A stretch of 64,000 nt of DNA from NCBI RefSeq assembly GCF_903819335.1, contig NZ_CAIJDE010000036.1, forward strand, positions 62,001-126,000, read 5' to 3'. The position numbers and the translations under genes were made by a program. The notes under the pieces are model-generated. The model was not told the DNA's origin, did no database searches, and worked only from the letters and a program-made list of their open reading frames with translations. This DNA is from Flavobacterium panici. Its GTDB lineage: Bacteria > Bacteroidota > Bacteroidia > Flavobacteriales > Flavobacteriaceae. Position 1 is the first letter of the stretch; each line of letters begins with the position of its first letter. Shown one piece after another: positions 44,145 to 51,933 of the stretch.

Positions 44145-45011
44145 TTAAATGCTTTGTTGATCCGTTAAAGCGTTCAATTCCAGTATATCATTCTGATCAA
44201 GTGAAATTTCTTTCGCCCTGATGTTTTCTTCCAAATGATGTAGATTGGCTGTTCCAGGAATAAGCAGAATATTATCAGCGTGATGAAGCAGCCAGCTTAG
44301 TGCAAGCTGTCGCATAGTGACATTTTTACGATCGGCGATTTTTTGCAATTGCTCAGTCAAAGGCGTCATTCCGCCTCCAATAGGAAACCAAGGTATAAAA
44401 GCAATGCCCTGAGATTTACAATATTCTAATACAGGTTCCCACTGACGTTCTAATACACTGTATCGATTTTGTACCGAAACAACTTTGAAATATTTTTGTG
44501 CTTCTTTAATTTCATCAACCGATACTTCTGATAAACCAATATGCCTGATTTTTCCCTGTTCCTGTGCTTTAGCCAGAAATTCAAAACTTATTGGAGCAGG
44601 AACTTTAGGATCGATTCTATGCAGTTGGTATAGATCAATACGTTCCAGTTTCAATCTGCGCAGACTTCCGTCAAGTGCATCCTGAAGATGCTGCGGGCTG
44701 GCGTCGTTATTTATATCTGCCCACGGGCCAAAACGAACCAATCCGCCTTTAGTTCCAATAATCAGGTCTTGTTGATACGGGTGCAAAGCCTCGGTTATCA
44801 ATTCTTCCGAAATGAAAGGGCCATATTGATCGGCAGTATCAATAAAATTCACTCCTAATTCTACAGCACGTTGGAGTACTTTGATAGAATTTTGTGGATC
44901 CTGCGGCATACCAAATAAATCAGGTGAGGTAATACGCATTGCTCCGTATCCCATTCGATTAATATTCAGGTCGCCGCCCAGCAAAAATGTAGATTTAATA
45001 GATGTGTCCAT
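44145..45011 (-). CDS. Aldo/keto reductase
   Basis: A 288-residue cytosolic NADPH-dependent reductase. The catalytic tetrad is visible as Asp in FIDTADQYGP, Tyr in the same motif, Lys in IGTKGG and His in YQLHRID. The C-terminus has the NADPH loop (FIPWFPIGGG, LLIPGTANLHHLEENI). It reduces aldehydes or ketones; substrate unknown. It follows an AraC gene on the same strand (gap about 80 bases), so the two may be one unit. Confidence 0.9.
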   Translation of the reverse strand: MDTSIKSTFLLGGDLNINRMGYGAMRITSPDLFGMPQDPQNSIKVLQRAVELGVNFIDTADQYGPFISEELITEALHPYQQDLIIGTKGGLVRFGPWADINNDASPQHLQDALDGSLRRLKLERIDLYQLHRIDPKVPAPISFEFLAKAQEQGKIRHIGLSEVSVDEIKEAQKYFKVVSVQNRYSVLERQWEPVLEYCKSQGIAFIPWFPIGGGMTPLTEQLQKIADRKNVTMRQLALSWLLHHADNILLIPGTANLHHLEENIRAKEISLDQNDILELNALTDQQSI

Positions 45012-45091
45012 AATTTGATTTTTTATAGATACAAAGCTATTGAGGTATCTTGAGTTTTAGTAAAGACTTTTCAAAGCATTATTTATACTTT

Positions 45092-45925
45092 TCAAATCTT
45101 TTTTCTAAAATCAGAAGGAGTAGTTCCTGCATATTTTTTAAAAAACCTCGTAAAGTAACTTTGATATTCAAAACCAAGACCAAAAGTGATTTCGGCTACA
45201 CTATAATTCGTATAGCTTAGCAGTGACTTAGCTTCAGCAAATAAAAGTTCGTTGATATGTGCCGTTGTCGATTTACCGGTAGCCTTTCTTACCGCAGTAT
45301 TGAGATGGTTAACATGTACTGAAAGACAACTGGCAAAATCTGATGCAGTTTTCAATTTAATAGTCTGTAGAGGTAAATCAACAGGAAATTGTTTTCGGAG
45401 TAAACCAAAAAATGAAGCTACAATTCTCGAAGTGCCTTTATCAGCTCTGTCCTTCGTATTTCGCATTTTTAAAGCCTCATGAAATATTAAATTGAGATGA
45501 CTGCGGAAAAGATTGTCTTTGTCATCATACTGAATATCAGAGTCTGCTCGAATACGCTTAAATAAAACAGATAAAAATTCTAGTTCCTCGTTATCCGGAA
45601 AATAAACAGGCGATGACTGTTCATTAAATAATTGGCTGGCTAATCCGTTGAGCTGTGCACTGGAATTAATAAACTTGTCATCAAATACACAAAAATATCC
45701 TTCTGTTTCGATTTCACGTTCTGGCACCACCCATGAATGAGGTACAAGCGGATTAAGCAGTACTAACGCAGGTTTGTCTACTTCTATAGGAGAAAGGTTC
45801 CCGTAATACAATTGGCATGGCGGCCAGCCTGTTGTTACCAGACTAATTTTATAGAAATCCCTGCGATTATAAGATTCCAGTGTACATTTATTTTCTCCAA
45901 TCGCTGCTACCAGAAACTGACTCAT
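45092..45925 (-). CDS. AraC-family transcriptional regulator
   Basis: A 277-residue protein. The N-terminal AraC-binding cupin region (YKISLVTTGWPPCQLYY, LLNPLVPHSW) is followed by C-terminal helix-turn-helix pairs (ASCLSVHVNHLNTAVRKATG; EITFGLGFEYQSYFTRFFKK). It lies between two aldo/keto reductases on the same strand and probably regulates one or both. Ligand unknown. Confidence 0.85.
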   Translation of the reverse strand: MSQFLVAAIGENKCTLESYNRRDFYKISLVTTGWPPCQLYYGNLSPIEVDKPALVLLNPLVPHSWVVPEREIETEGYFCVFDDKFINSSAQLNGLASQLFNEQSSPVYFPDNEELEFLSVLFKRIRADSDIQYDDKDNLFRSHLNLIFHEALKMRNTKDRADKGTSRIVASFFGLLRKQFPVDLPLQTIKLKTASDFASCLSVHVNHLNTAVRKATGKSTTAHINELLFAEAKSLLSYTNYSVAEITFGLGFEYQSYFTRFFKKYAGTTPSDFRKKI

Positions 45926-46006
45926 ATTTTATTTAGATATATCTTAATCATTTACAAATTTATACAATTCAATTATAATGAATAAGTTCTATGCCAAATT
46001 TTTAGA

Positions 46007-46975
46007 TTAGTAATTCTTACTTCTCACGCTTGCCAGTAGATCATGCGGATATCCCAAAGTAATAGCACTCAGTTTGTCTAATTGTTGAATATGTTCGGTT
46101 GTTAATTCTATAGAAGAAGCTTTAAGTCCATCATTAAAATGCTCAATGGTACGCGCGCCTAATATTGGAAAAGCGCTTTTAGATTTTACCCAGGCAAAAG
46201 CCACTTGTCCGGGTGTCGAATCAATTTCTTCGGCAATAATAAAAAGTTGATCCAGTATTGCTTTTGATTTTTCATCTTCGTGGTAATCAGAAGTGCCAAG
46301 AGTTATTCGCCCTGTTTCTCCTTTTCTGTATTTTCCCGTTAATGTTCCGCCTGCTAAAGGTGAATACATCATAGTTCCTAAGCCAAATTGCTCTGCCATT
46401 GGTATAAATTCACGATCTGCAGTACGCTGTAATAGATTATATTCGATTTGTACAGCAGTCAGTTTGGTTGAAGCAGCTATTGCAGAAACCTTCCATGCAG
46501 GAAAATTAGTTAAACCAGTATAAAGCACTTTTCCGCTTTTTACCAAATCTTCTAAACCTCTAATAATTTCGTCAAGCGGAGTAACGCCATCATCAAAATG
46601 CGGCATATAAATATCGATATAATCTGTTTTTAAGCGTTTCAGACTAGATTCTACAGCTTGTTTCATTGCTTTGCGATGATTTCCAAAATTGCTGATTTTA
46701 GGCGCAGCTTCATTACTTTGTGTGTATTTTGTACAAATGATAAAATTGCTGCGCTGGTGTTCTATAAATTTCCCAATCAGTTCTTCCGATTCTCCAAGTT
46801 GGTATCGGTCAGAAGTATCTATAAAATTCCCGCCCGCATCTACATAAGCCGTTAATATTTTATGAACTTCTTCGGGATTTGTTCCGTGTCCTTTACGTGT
46901 TCCAAAACTCGCTGCGCCCAATATAATTTCGCTGGAATATAATCCCGTTCCTGTGCCGAATAATTTATATTTCAT
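46007..46975 (-). CDS. Aldo/keto reductase (YajO/Tas-like)
   Basis: A 322-residue NADPH-dependent reductase. The tetrad appears as Asp and Tyr in FIDTSDRYQLGESE, Lys in ICTKYTQ and His in MPHFDDG. The C-terminal cofactor-binding region includes FPILGARTIEHFNDGL. The frame extends 16 codons upstream, but this ATG starts with the family opening MKYKLFGTGTG and lies about ten bases after the predicted RNA start. Divergent from an HxlR regulator with which it shares an operator. Confidence 0.9.
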   Translation of the reverse strand: MKYKLFGTGTGLYSSEIILGAASFGTRKGHGTNPEEVHKILTAYVDAGGNFIDTSDRYQLGESEELIGKFIEHQRSNFIICTKYTQSNEAAPKISNFGNHRKAMKQAVESSLKRLKTDYIDIYMPHFDDGVTPLDEIIRGLEDLVKSGKVLYTGLTNFPAWKVSAIAASTKLTAVQIEYNLLQRTADREFIPMAEQFGLGTMMYSPLAGGTLTGKYRKGETGRITLGTSDYHEDEKSKAILDQLFIIAEEIDSTPGQVAFAWVKSKSAFPILGARTIEHFNDGLKASSIELTTEHIQQLDKLSAITLGYPHDLLASVRSKNY

Positions 46976-46992
46976 GATTTTTTTATTTTTTG

Positions 46993-47023
46993 TAAAATTA
47001 CAGACTGCTTTTAGATCAGTCAA
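46993..47023 (-). promoter_or_regulatory. Predicted promoter of the second aldo/keto reductase
   Basis: On the minus strand TTG at 47021-47023 and TAATTTTA at 46993-47000 are 20 bases apart. The -7 differs from TAnnTTTG in its last base only. Confidence 0.5.
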
Positions 47024-47024
47024 G

Positions 47025-47044
47025 TACGGCTAAATTCAGCCGTA
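47025..47044. promoter_or_regulatory. Candidate HxlR operator (perfect inverted repeat)
   Basis: TACGGCTAAATTCAGCCGTA is a 7-base perfect inverted repeat around a six-base spacer. It abuts the reductase -33 and lies about 25 bases upstream of the HxlR -7. HxlR proteins bind sites of this kind as dimers. Confidence 0.65.
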
Positions 47045-47067
47045 TAAGATTTATCATTTTTATATTT

Positions 47068-47075
47068 TACCTTTG
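47068..47075 (+). promoter_or_regulatory. Predicted -7 element of the HxlR gene
   Basis: TACCTTTG matches TAnnTTTG, with a start near 47082 and only about 13 bases to the ATG. No -33 TTG was seen. Confidence 0.45.
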
Positions 47076-47094
47076 ATGCCCAATTCGATTCATT

Positions 47095-47442
47095 ATGTAC
47101 AAAAAGAAGATTCCGGTAAATTTAGACTGCGGACTGCATTTGTTTATGGAGGTAATTCAGGGCAAGTGGAAAATCGCTTTAATCTGGTGTATTCATTCGG
47201 GTATAAAACGTCCCGGAGAACTCCAGCGCAAAATATCAAAAGCATCCAGAAGACTTCTTGATAACCAGTTAAGCGAACTTGTTAATCATGGTATTTTAAC
47301 CAAAATTACATATGAAGAACGTCCTTTAAAGGTCGAATATGAGCTGACTTCTTTAGGGAAATCACTCATACCCGCAATTGAATACACAGCGCAGTGGGGC
47401 GAAGACCATCGTGAAGAATTAGAAAAATTAATTCAATCATAA
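47095..47442 (+). CDS. HxlR-family winged-helix transcriptional regulator
   Basis: A 115-residue regulator with the HxlR signature: a Cys near the N-terminus (Cys12 in LDCGLHLFMEVIQGKWK), RPGELQRKISKASRRLLDNQ as the recognition region and VEYELTSLGKSL in the wing. Many members sense reactive aldehydes, quinones or oxidants through that Cys. Divergent from an aldo/keto reductase, a common pairing in electrophile detoxification, with a palindromic operator between them. Confidence 0.9.
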   Translation: MYKKKIPVNLDCGLHLFMEVIQGKWKIALIWCIHSGIKRPGELQRKISKASRRLLDNQLSELVNHGILTKITYEERPLKVEYELTSLGKSLIPAIEYTAQWGEDHREELEKLIQS

Positions 47443-47509
47443 TAATACAAATCAAAAAGAGTTTGTAACTGATATTTAAATATTAGTTTAAAGAAGAAAA
47501 TAAAAAGTT

Positions 47510-48367
47510 ATGATAAACGACTATAAAAAACACGATCTATACGGCAAAACACTAATTCAAAAAATTGAATTAACGCCGCCGTTTAATTTTGATTTTCCGG
47601 TTACAGAACAGGCTTGTTTTTTATATGTAAAAGATGGAGATGTTGAATATCAAATCGATGAGGAACAGATTCACGTTGCCACAAATTATTCGTTATTATT
47701 GAATTGTATAAATTCCGGGAAACAAATACACAATTCAAAATCAAACAGTAATTGTGAAATTGTAATTGTTACGTTTTATCCGGAGATATTAAAAAAAATA
47801 TACGACAGAGAACTTCCGTTATTGCTTCAAAAACCTAAGAATGTAATATCAAATAAATCAAGTGAAAAAATAAACAACGATTTTCTAATTCAGAAGTACA
47901 TTGAAGGATTATTGTTTTATTTTGAAAATCCTTCTTTGATCAACGAAGATATTTTGGTGTTGAAAGTAAAGGAGATTATACTTTTGCTTTCTCAAACACA
48001 AAATTCAGAATCCATACAACTGATATTATCACAGCTTTTTTCTCCTACAACTTATACTTTTAAACAAATTATAGAAGCAAATTTATTTTCGCAATTAACA
48101 ATTGAAGAACTGGCGCAGCAAAACAATTTAAGTGTTTCATCATTCAAACGAGAATTTGCAAAAATATTCCATGATACACCTGCTAATTATATCAAAGCTA
48201 AAAAACTGGAAAAAGCTGCCGAATTACTGCAAGTTTCAGATCAGCGTATTACTGAAATAGCTTTTGACTGCGGTTTTAATGATCTGGCAAATTTCACCAA
48301 AAGTTTCACCAGTAAATACAATGTGAGCCCAACAAATTACCGCCAGAAACTGAATAACAAAGAGTAA
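47510..48367 (+). CDS. AraC-family regulator, candidate controller of the 45-bp box regulon
   Basis: A 285-residue protein. The N-terminal half (to about residue 175) is a cupin-like domain with Cys residues in EQACFLYVKDG, LLLNCINSG and NSNCEIVIV. The C-terminal half holds two helix-turn-helix motifs (TIEELAQQNNLSVSSFKREF; ITEIAFDCGFNDLANFTKSF). It lies directly upstream of the transcription units whose promoters share a 45-base box with 20-base-spaced direct repeats, the geometry expected for AraC proteins. Several oxidant sensors, such as RclR for hypochlorite, belong to this family; relation to them is a guess. Confidence 0.85.
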   Translation: MINDYKKHDLYGKTLIQKIELTPPFNFDFPVTEQACFLYVKDGDVEYQIDEEQIHVATNYSLLLNCINSGKQIHNSKSNSNCEIVIVTFYPEILKKIYDRELPLLLQKPKNVISNKSSEKINNDFLIQKYIEGLLFYFENPSLINEDILVLKVKEIILLLSQTQNSESIQLILSQLFSPTTYTFKQIIEANLFSQLTIEELAQQNNLSVSSFKREFAKIFHDTPANYIKAKKLEKAAELLQVSDQRITEIAFDCGFNDLANFTKSFTSKYNVSPTNYRQKLNNKE

Positions 48368-48431
48368 TTGTAAAAACTCATTTTTACACTATTTAAGCAT
48401 CTTTCATTTATTTGAAGGATGCTTTTTTTGT

Positions 48432-48476
48432 GAACCAAATTGCCAAATAGTTGGACTAATTGACAAAACCATTCTC
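48432..48476 (+). promoter_or_regulatory. 45-bp promoter box, copy A
   Basis: Contains ATTGCCAAA at 48439-48447 and ATTGACAAA at 48459-48467, a 20-base direct repeat. Copies B and C lie at 50115 and 50657. It is about 55 bases upstream of the membrane protein ATG. The -7 place downstream reads GAAGTTTG, a poor consensus, as expected for an activated promoter. Confidence 0.7.
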
Positions 48477-48530
48477 CTTGATCTATCGGAAGTTTGCTGT
48501 GTATTTTCAAACAAATTTAAATCATAAAAA

Positions 48531-49025
48531 ATGGGATTATCAAGCTTAGGAATTTTTCACACAATTATAGGTGTTGCCGCAATCGTAGCAGCAGTAATAG
48601 ATTTTATCAAATATGGTAAAATCAATTTGAACACATTATCCGGTAAAATATATTTTTACGGAACAGTCGTAACCTCACTAACCTCGTTAGGAATCTCCAA
48701 ACATGGCGGATTTAATCCGGGTCATGTCTTTGCTATTTTTATTATCGTTCTGGTATTAGCAGCCTATTTCCTGAATTCAAAAAGAAAAAACAGCGGAAGA
48801 GCTCGATATTTTGAAAATTTCTGGCTGTCTTTTAGTTTTTTTCTGTCACTTGTTCCAACTGTTAATGAAACTTTTACCAGAGTTCCGCTAGGACATCCGC
48901 TGGCTAAGGATATTAAAGATCCTGTAATTGGGAACACACTTCTTGTTTTATTACTGCTCTTTATTGCCGGTTCAATATTCCAGTTTAGAAAACAGAAGTT
49001 TATCAATAAAACAACAGGACTTTAA
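48531..49025 (+). CDS. Small polytopic membrane protein, DUF2306-like
   Basis: A 164-residue protein with about four helices (LGIFHTIIGVAAIVAAVIDF at the start, then near residues 40-55, 65-80 and 135-155). The HTIIGVAAIVAAVIDF/GKIYFYGT pattern resembles predicted membrane proteins of the DUF2306 type. Conserved His residues (FHTI, SKHGGFNPGH) may bind haem or metal. First gene of the unit controlled by box copy A. Function unknown. Confidence 0.7.
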   Translation: MGLSSLGIFHTIIGVAAIVAAVIDFIKYGKINLNTLSGKIYFYGTVVTSLTSLGISKHGGFNPGHVFAIFIIVLVLAAYFLNSKRKNSGRARYFENFWLSFSFFLSLVPTVNETFTRVPLGHPLAKDIKDPVIGNTLLVLLLLFIAGSIFQFRKQKFINKTTGL

Positions 49026-49058
49026 ATCAGGAAACATACTATTTTAAATAACAAAGCC

Positions 49059-50057
49059 ATGAAAATAAAAGCCTTTTTCATTTATATCTTACTTTTCTCG
49101 TGCGCATTGCAAGCGCAAAACATGGTCAGTATATCATCTGTACATCCTGCAGCAGACACCACAAGTGCAGGAAAAAGAGAACTCGCAATTCGATATCCGG
49201 CTTTAAGACAGTTTGGTGTTTCGGCGAGTAGTTTTGGTTACAGTGATTTTGATTCAAAACTCGATGATCAAGATTTTGCAAATGGAAAAATAAAGACCGA
49301 ACGTATCACTACTTTTTTCAATTCTCCGGCAATTCAATGGAGTGGTAATTCTCTTTCGGCAACGGTATTTTATACTTATACCGCCATCGAACTTAAAGAT
49401 ATAACCAATTTTACTGATTCTCAATTAATTCCTTTAACATCAGATAGAAATACGATAGATGTTGCGGTAAATTATTCCAGATCTGACCGTATTTTTAATC
49501 ATCCCATTATATATTCATTGGTTGCCAGAGGTATTTCTGATAATCTAAATTCTGTGAAACGTTTTAATTTTAATGGAAGTTTTACTTTACCAATAAAGAA
49601 AACAGAGAATTCTTCATTTTCTGTTGGACTTTTGGTGCTGATCGATCCTTCTTCGCCAATTCCGGTAGAACCAATCATAAATTATTATCATAAATTCCTT
49701 TCGTCAGGATTGGAACTTATTGTAGATATTCCAACAGGAATTAATCTTAAAAAAGAAGTGGCAAGAAATGCATGGGTTATTCTCGGTTCCAACCAAAGTT
49801 CGTTCAGTACTTTTTACAACCGACGAGATAATCTGCTCGATGGTAAAGTAAGTTACAATACAATTGAGCTAAAAAGCGGTGCAGCATTTGAATATCTTTT
49901 TGCCAAAAATATCATGTTAAGCGTGGGAGGCGGTATCAACAATTATTTCTCTTCCAGATTATTTAAAGATGGAGAACATTACAGCAATGCTTCTTTTACA
50001 AGTGATAATACAAGTGCAGGTTATGTAAATGCAGGTATTTCTTTATTGTCCTTTTAA
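49059..50057 (+). CDS. Outer membrane beta-barrel protein, DUF6268-like
   Basis: A 332-residue exported protein (signal peptide ends near CALQAQ). Alternating hydrophobic strands, aromatic girdles and a C-terminal strand ending AGISLLSF suggest a barrel (QWSGNSLSATVFYTY, RIFNHPIIYSLVARG). The overall pattern resembles DUF6268 outer membrane proteins, though I am not certain. It lies 33 bases after the membrane protein gene and is followed by a terminator, so the two share the box A promoter. Confidence 0.65.
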   Translation: MKIKAFFIYILLFSCALQAQNMVSISSVHPAADTTSAGKRELAIRYPALRQFGVSASSFGYSDFDSKLDDQDFANGKIKTERITTFFNSPAIQWSGNSLSATVFYTYTAIELKDITNFTDSQLIPLTSDRNTIDVAVNYSRSDRIFNHPIIYSLVARGISDNLNSVKRFNFNGSFTLPIKKTENSSFSVGLLVLIDPSSPIPVEPIINYYHKFLSSGLELIVDIPTGINLKKEVARNAWVILGSNQSSFSTFYNRRDNLLDGKVSYNTIELKSGAAFEYLFAKNIMLSVGGGINNYFSSRLFKDGEHYSNASFTSDNTSAGYVNAGISLLSF

Positions 50058-50077
50058 CAAACAAAATAGCTTATAAC

Positions 50078-50114
50078 AAAAGCCCTAAACTGAAAAGATT
50101 TAGGGCTTTTTTTT
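50078..50114 (+). terminator. Rho-independent terminator after the barrel gene
   Basis: AAAAGCCCTAAA and TTTAGGGCTTTT form the stem, followed by a T run. It directly precedes box copy B. Confidence 0.85.
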
Positions 50115-50195
50115 GGACTAAATCGCCAAATAATTGGGCTTATTGACAAAATCCTTCTCTTAAGTATAACGCAATTTTGTAGTGTCAATAATGAC
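50115..50195 (+). promoter_or_regulatory. 45-bp promoter box, copy B, with downstream element, before osmC
   Basis: Box at 50115-50159 with ATCGCCAAA and ATTGACAAA spaced by 20. CAATTTTG (50172-50179) takes the -7 position. The palindrome GTCAATAATGAC at 50184-50195 covers the predicted start. The box-to-palindrome distance (69 bases) is identical in copy C. Confidence 0.75.
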
Positions 50196-50220
50196 AATCA
50201 AATTAAACAATAATAAAGTA

Positions 50221-50637
50221 ATGAAACGTACAGCAAAAGCACAATGGACAGGAAGTGCAAAAGAAGGAAAAGGAGAATTAACAACTCAAAGCGGAATTTT
50301 AAATCAAACAAACTACAGTTTTAAAACTCGTTTTACAGGAGAAGAAAAAGGCACAAATCCCGAAGAATTATTAGCGGCGGCACACGCAGGCTGTTTTACA
50401 ATGGCAGTAAGTTTTGCCTTGACAGAAAAAGGTTTGACTCCAACATTATTAAATACTGAGGCGACTTTAACAATGGAAGGTTTTGCTATTTCAGGAATTC
50501 ATCTTTCGATTACAGGAAGTGTACCGGGAATTAATGAAGAAGAATTTACAGCCGTAACAAAAGCAGCAGAACAGAATTGTTTAATATCAAAAGCTTTAAG
50601 TGTTCAGATTACTTCTGATGCGCAGCTTTTCGCTTAA
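50221..50637 (+). CDS. OsmC-family peroxiredoxin
   Basis: A 138-residue cytosolic protein that reduces organic hydroperoxides with a pair of cysteines. The first is in AAAHAGCFTMAVSFAL and the second in TKAAEQNCLISKAL, the positions expected for OsmC/Ohr. The opening KRTAKAQWTGSAKEGKGELT matches OsmC. The frame extends 13 codons upstream over the palindromic start-site element, so this ATG is preferred. Controlled by box copy B. Confidence 0.9.
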   Translation: MKRTAKAQWTGSAKEGKGELTTQSGILNQTNYSFKTRFTGEEKGTNPEELLAAAHAGCFTMAVSFALTEKGLTPTLLNTEATLTMEGFAISGIHLSITGSVPGINEEEFTAVTKAAEQNCLISKALSVQITSDAQLFA

Positions 50638-50656
50638 ATAAAATAATTTTTAAGCT

Positions 50657-50737
50657 GAACTAAATTACCAAATAATTGACCTTAATCGCAAAAGCATACT
50701 CTTTTTTGTATTGCAATTTTACAAGGTCAATAATGAC
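50657..50737 (+). promoter_or_regulatory. 45-bp promoter box, copy C, with downstream element, before the peroxiredoxin gene
   Basis: Box at 50657-50701 with ATTACCAAA and AATCGCAAA spaced by 20. CAATTTTA lies at the -7 position and GTCAATAATGAC at 50726-50737. The block aligns with copy B over about 80 bases without gaps. Confidence 0.75.
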
Positions 50738-50758
50738 ACAACTTAAAATTTAAAAATC

Positions 50759-51301
50759 ATGATAACATCAAAAAAAATGAAAGGAATTGTAATGATGATA
50801 ATTGCAGTTCTTTGTCTAACAGCTTCGAATATTTACGCACAGGAAACATTAAAAAAAGGAGATAAAGCTCCGGGATTTACTCTAAAAAATCAAGATGGCA
50901 AAGATTTTAAACTGGCAGATCATTTAGGAAAACAAAAAATAGTGGTTTTTTTCTATCCAATGGATCAGAGCCCGGTTTGTACTGCCGAAGTATGCGCGTT
51001 TAGAGATGCTTACGCAAAATACAAAGATGCCAACGCTCTTGTTATCGGGATTAACCAAGGTACTGTTGAAAGTCATAAAGCATTTCAATCAAAAGAAAAA
51101 CTTCCTTTTGATTTGTTAAGCGATCCGGATAATAAAGTATTGAAATTATTTGGTGTAAAAGAAGAAAATTTAGGCACTATGATCCTGAGCGGACGTGAAA
51201 CGTTTGTAATTGGAAAAGATGGTGTTATTGCTTACAGCTTCAGAGATTTTATGAAAGGTGAAGATCATTCTAAAGAAGTACTTTCTTATCTAAAAAAATA
51301 A
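50759..51301 (+). CDS. Exported peroxiredoxin (BCP/PrxQ type)
   Basis: A 180-residue protein with a signal peptide ending near NIYAQ, so it acts in the periplasm. The peroxidatic Cys74 and resolving Cys79 form the CX4C motif in SPVCTAEVCAFRD typical of PrxQ. The rest shows the thioredoxin fold (DKAPGFTLKNQDGKDFKL). It reduces hydrogen peroxide and organic peroxides using thioredoxin-like donors. Promoter is box copy C. The exported thioredoxin and DsbD genes downstream could recycle it. Confidence 0.9.
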   Translation: MITSKKMKGIVMMIIAVLCLTASNIYAQETLKKGDKAPGFTLKNQDGKDFKLADHLGKQKIVVFFYPMDQSPVCTAEVCAFRDAYAKYKDANALVIGINQGTVESHKAFQSKEKLPFDLLSDPDNKVLKLFGVKEENLGTMILSGRETFVIGKDGVIAYSFRDFMKGEDHSKEVLSYLKK

Positions 51302-51335
51302 TAATCAGTTCTATTTTTTAAAGTATCCGCTATTA

Positions 51336-51371
51336 GGCATCGGTGTTTCAAGGTTACTGACGGCATCGGTG
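51336..51371. repeat. Direct repeat GGCATCGGTG in a GC-rich patch
   Basis: Two copies of GGCATCGGTG, 26 bases apart, lie between the peroxiredoxin and thioredoxin genes. The composition is clearly richer in GC than the surroundings. Purpose unknown. Confidence 0.5.
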
Positions 51372-51403
51372 CGAGGAGCGGCTAATCTTAAAATTTTATT
51401 CAA

Positions 51404-51856
51404 ATGAAAAATTTAAAAAAGGGTTCTGGTCTGTTATCATTTTGTTTTCTTCTGTTTTCAATGTTTTATGTTTTGAATGCAGAAGCTCAAAAAAAAGCGA
51501 CAGAAAATGAAATAAATTTTGTTCCAAAGAATTATCAGCAAGCACTTACTATGGCTAAAGCAAGTCATAAAAATATTTTTGTAGATGCATACGCAGTATG
51601 GTGTGCGCCTTGTAAACAGCTTCAGAAAACTACATTCAAAGATCAAAAGGCAACTGCTTATTTCAATAAAAATTATATCAATTTCAGTATTGATGTAGAA
51701 AAAGGAGAAGGAACTACACTAGCCAAAACATGGGGAATTGAAGGTCTGCCGACACTTTTAATTTTGGATCAAAACGGAAAAATAATTGCTAATCATATTG
51801 GATATGTTGATGGAGCAGGATTGCTTGAATTTGCAAAAGAAGCCTCGGCTCAATAA
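51404..51856 (+). CDS. Exported thioredoxin-family protein
   Basis: A 150-residue periplasmic protein with a signal peptide ending near AEAQ. The active site WCAPCK has Cys67 and Cys70, and the cis-Pro lies in EGLPTLLILD. It resembles DsbD-gamma-like or thioredoxin-7-like domains. It would carry electrons from DsbD to exported MsrA, MsrB and peroxiredoxin (inferred). Same direction as neighbours with gaps of about 75-100 bases. Confidence 0.88.
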   Translation: MKNLKKGSGLLSFCFLLFSMFYVLNAEAQKKATENEINFVPKNYQQALTMAKASHKNIFVDAYAVWCAPCKQLQKTTFKDQKATAYFNKNYINFSIDVEKGEGTTLAKTWGIEGLPTLLILDQNGKIIANHIGYVDGAGLLEFAKEASAQ

Positions 51857-51933
51857 TCTAAGCTTATGATTGAATCAGAAGTTTTTCGAGGAACAATTTC
51901 ATCAGATACTCATCTGAATTAATAATAAAATTT

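Noticed and set aside
41349..47442. Resistance island acquired by transfer
   Set aside because: Base composition and codon use look like the rest, and no integrase, transposase or flanking repeat was seen.
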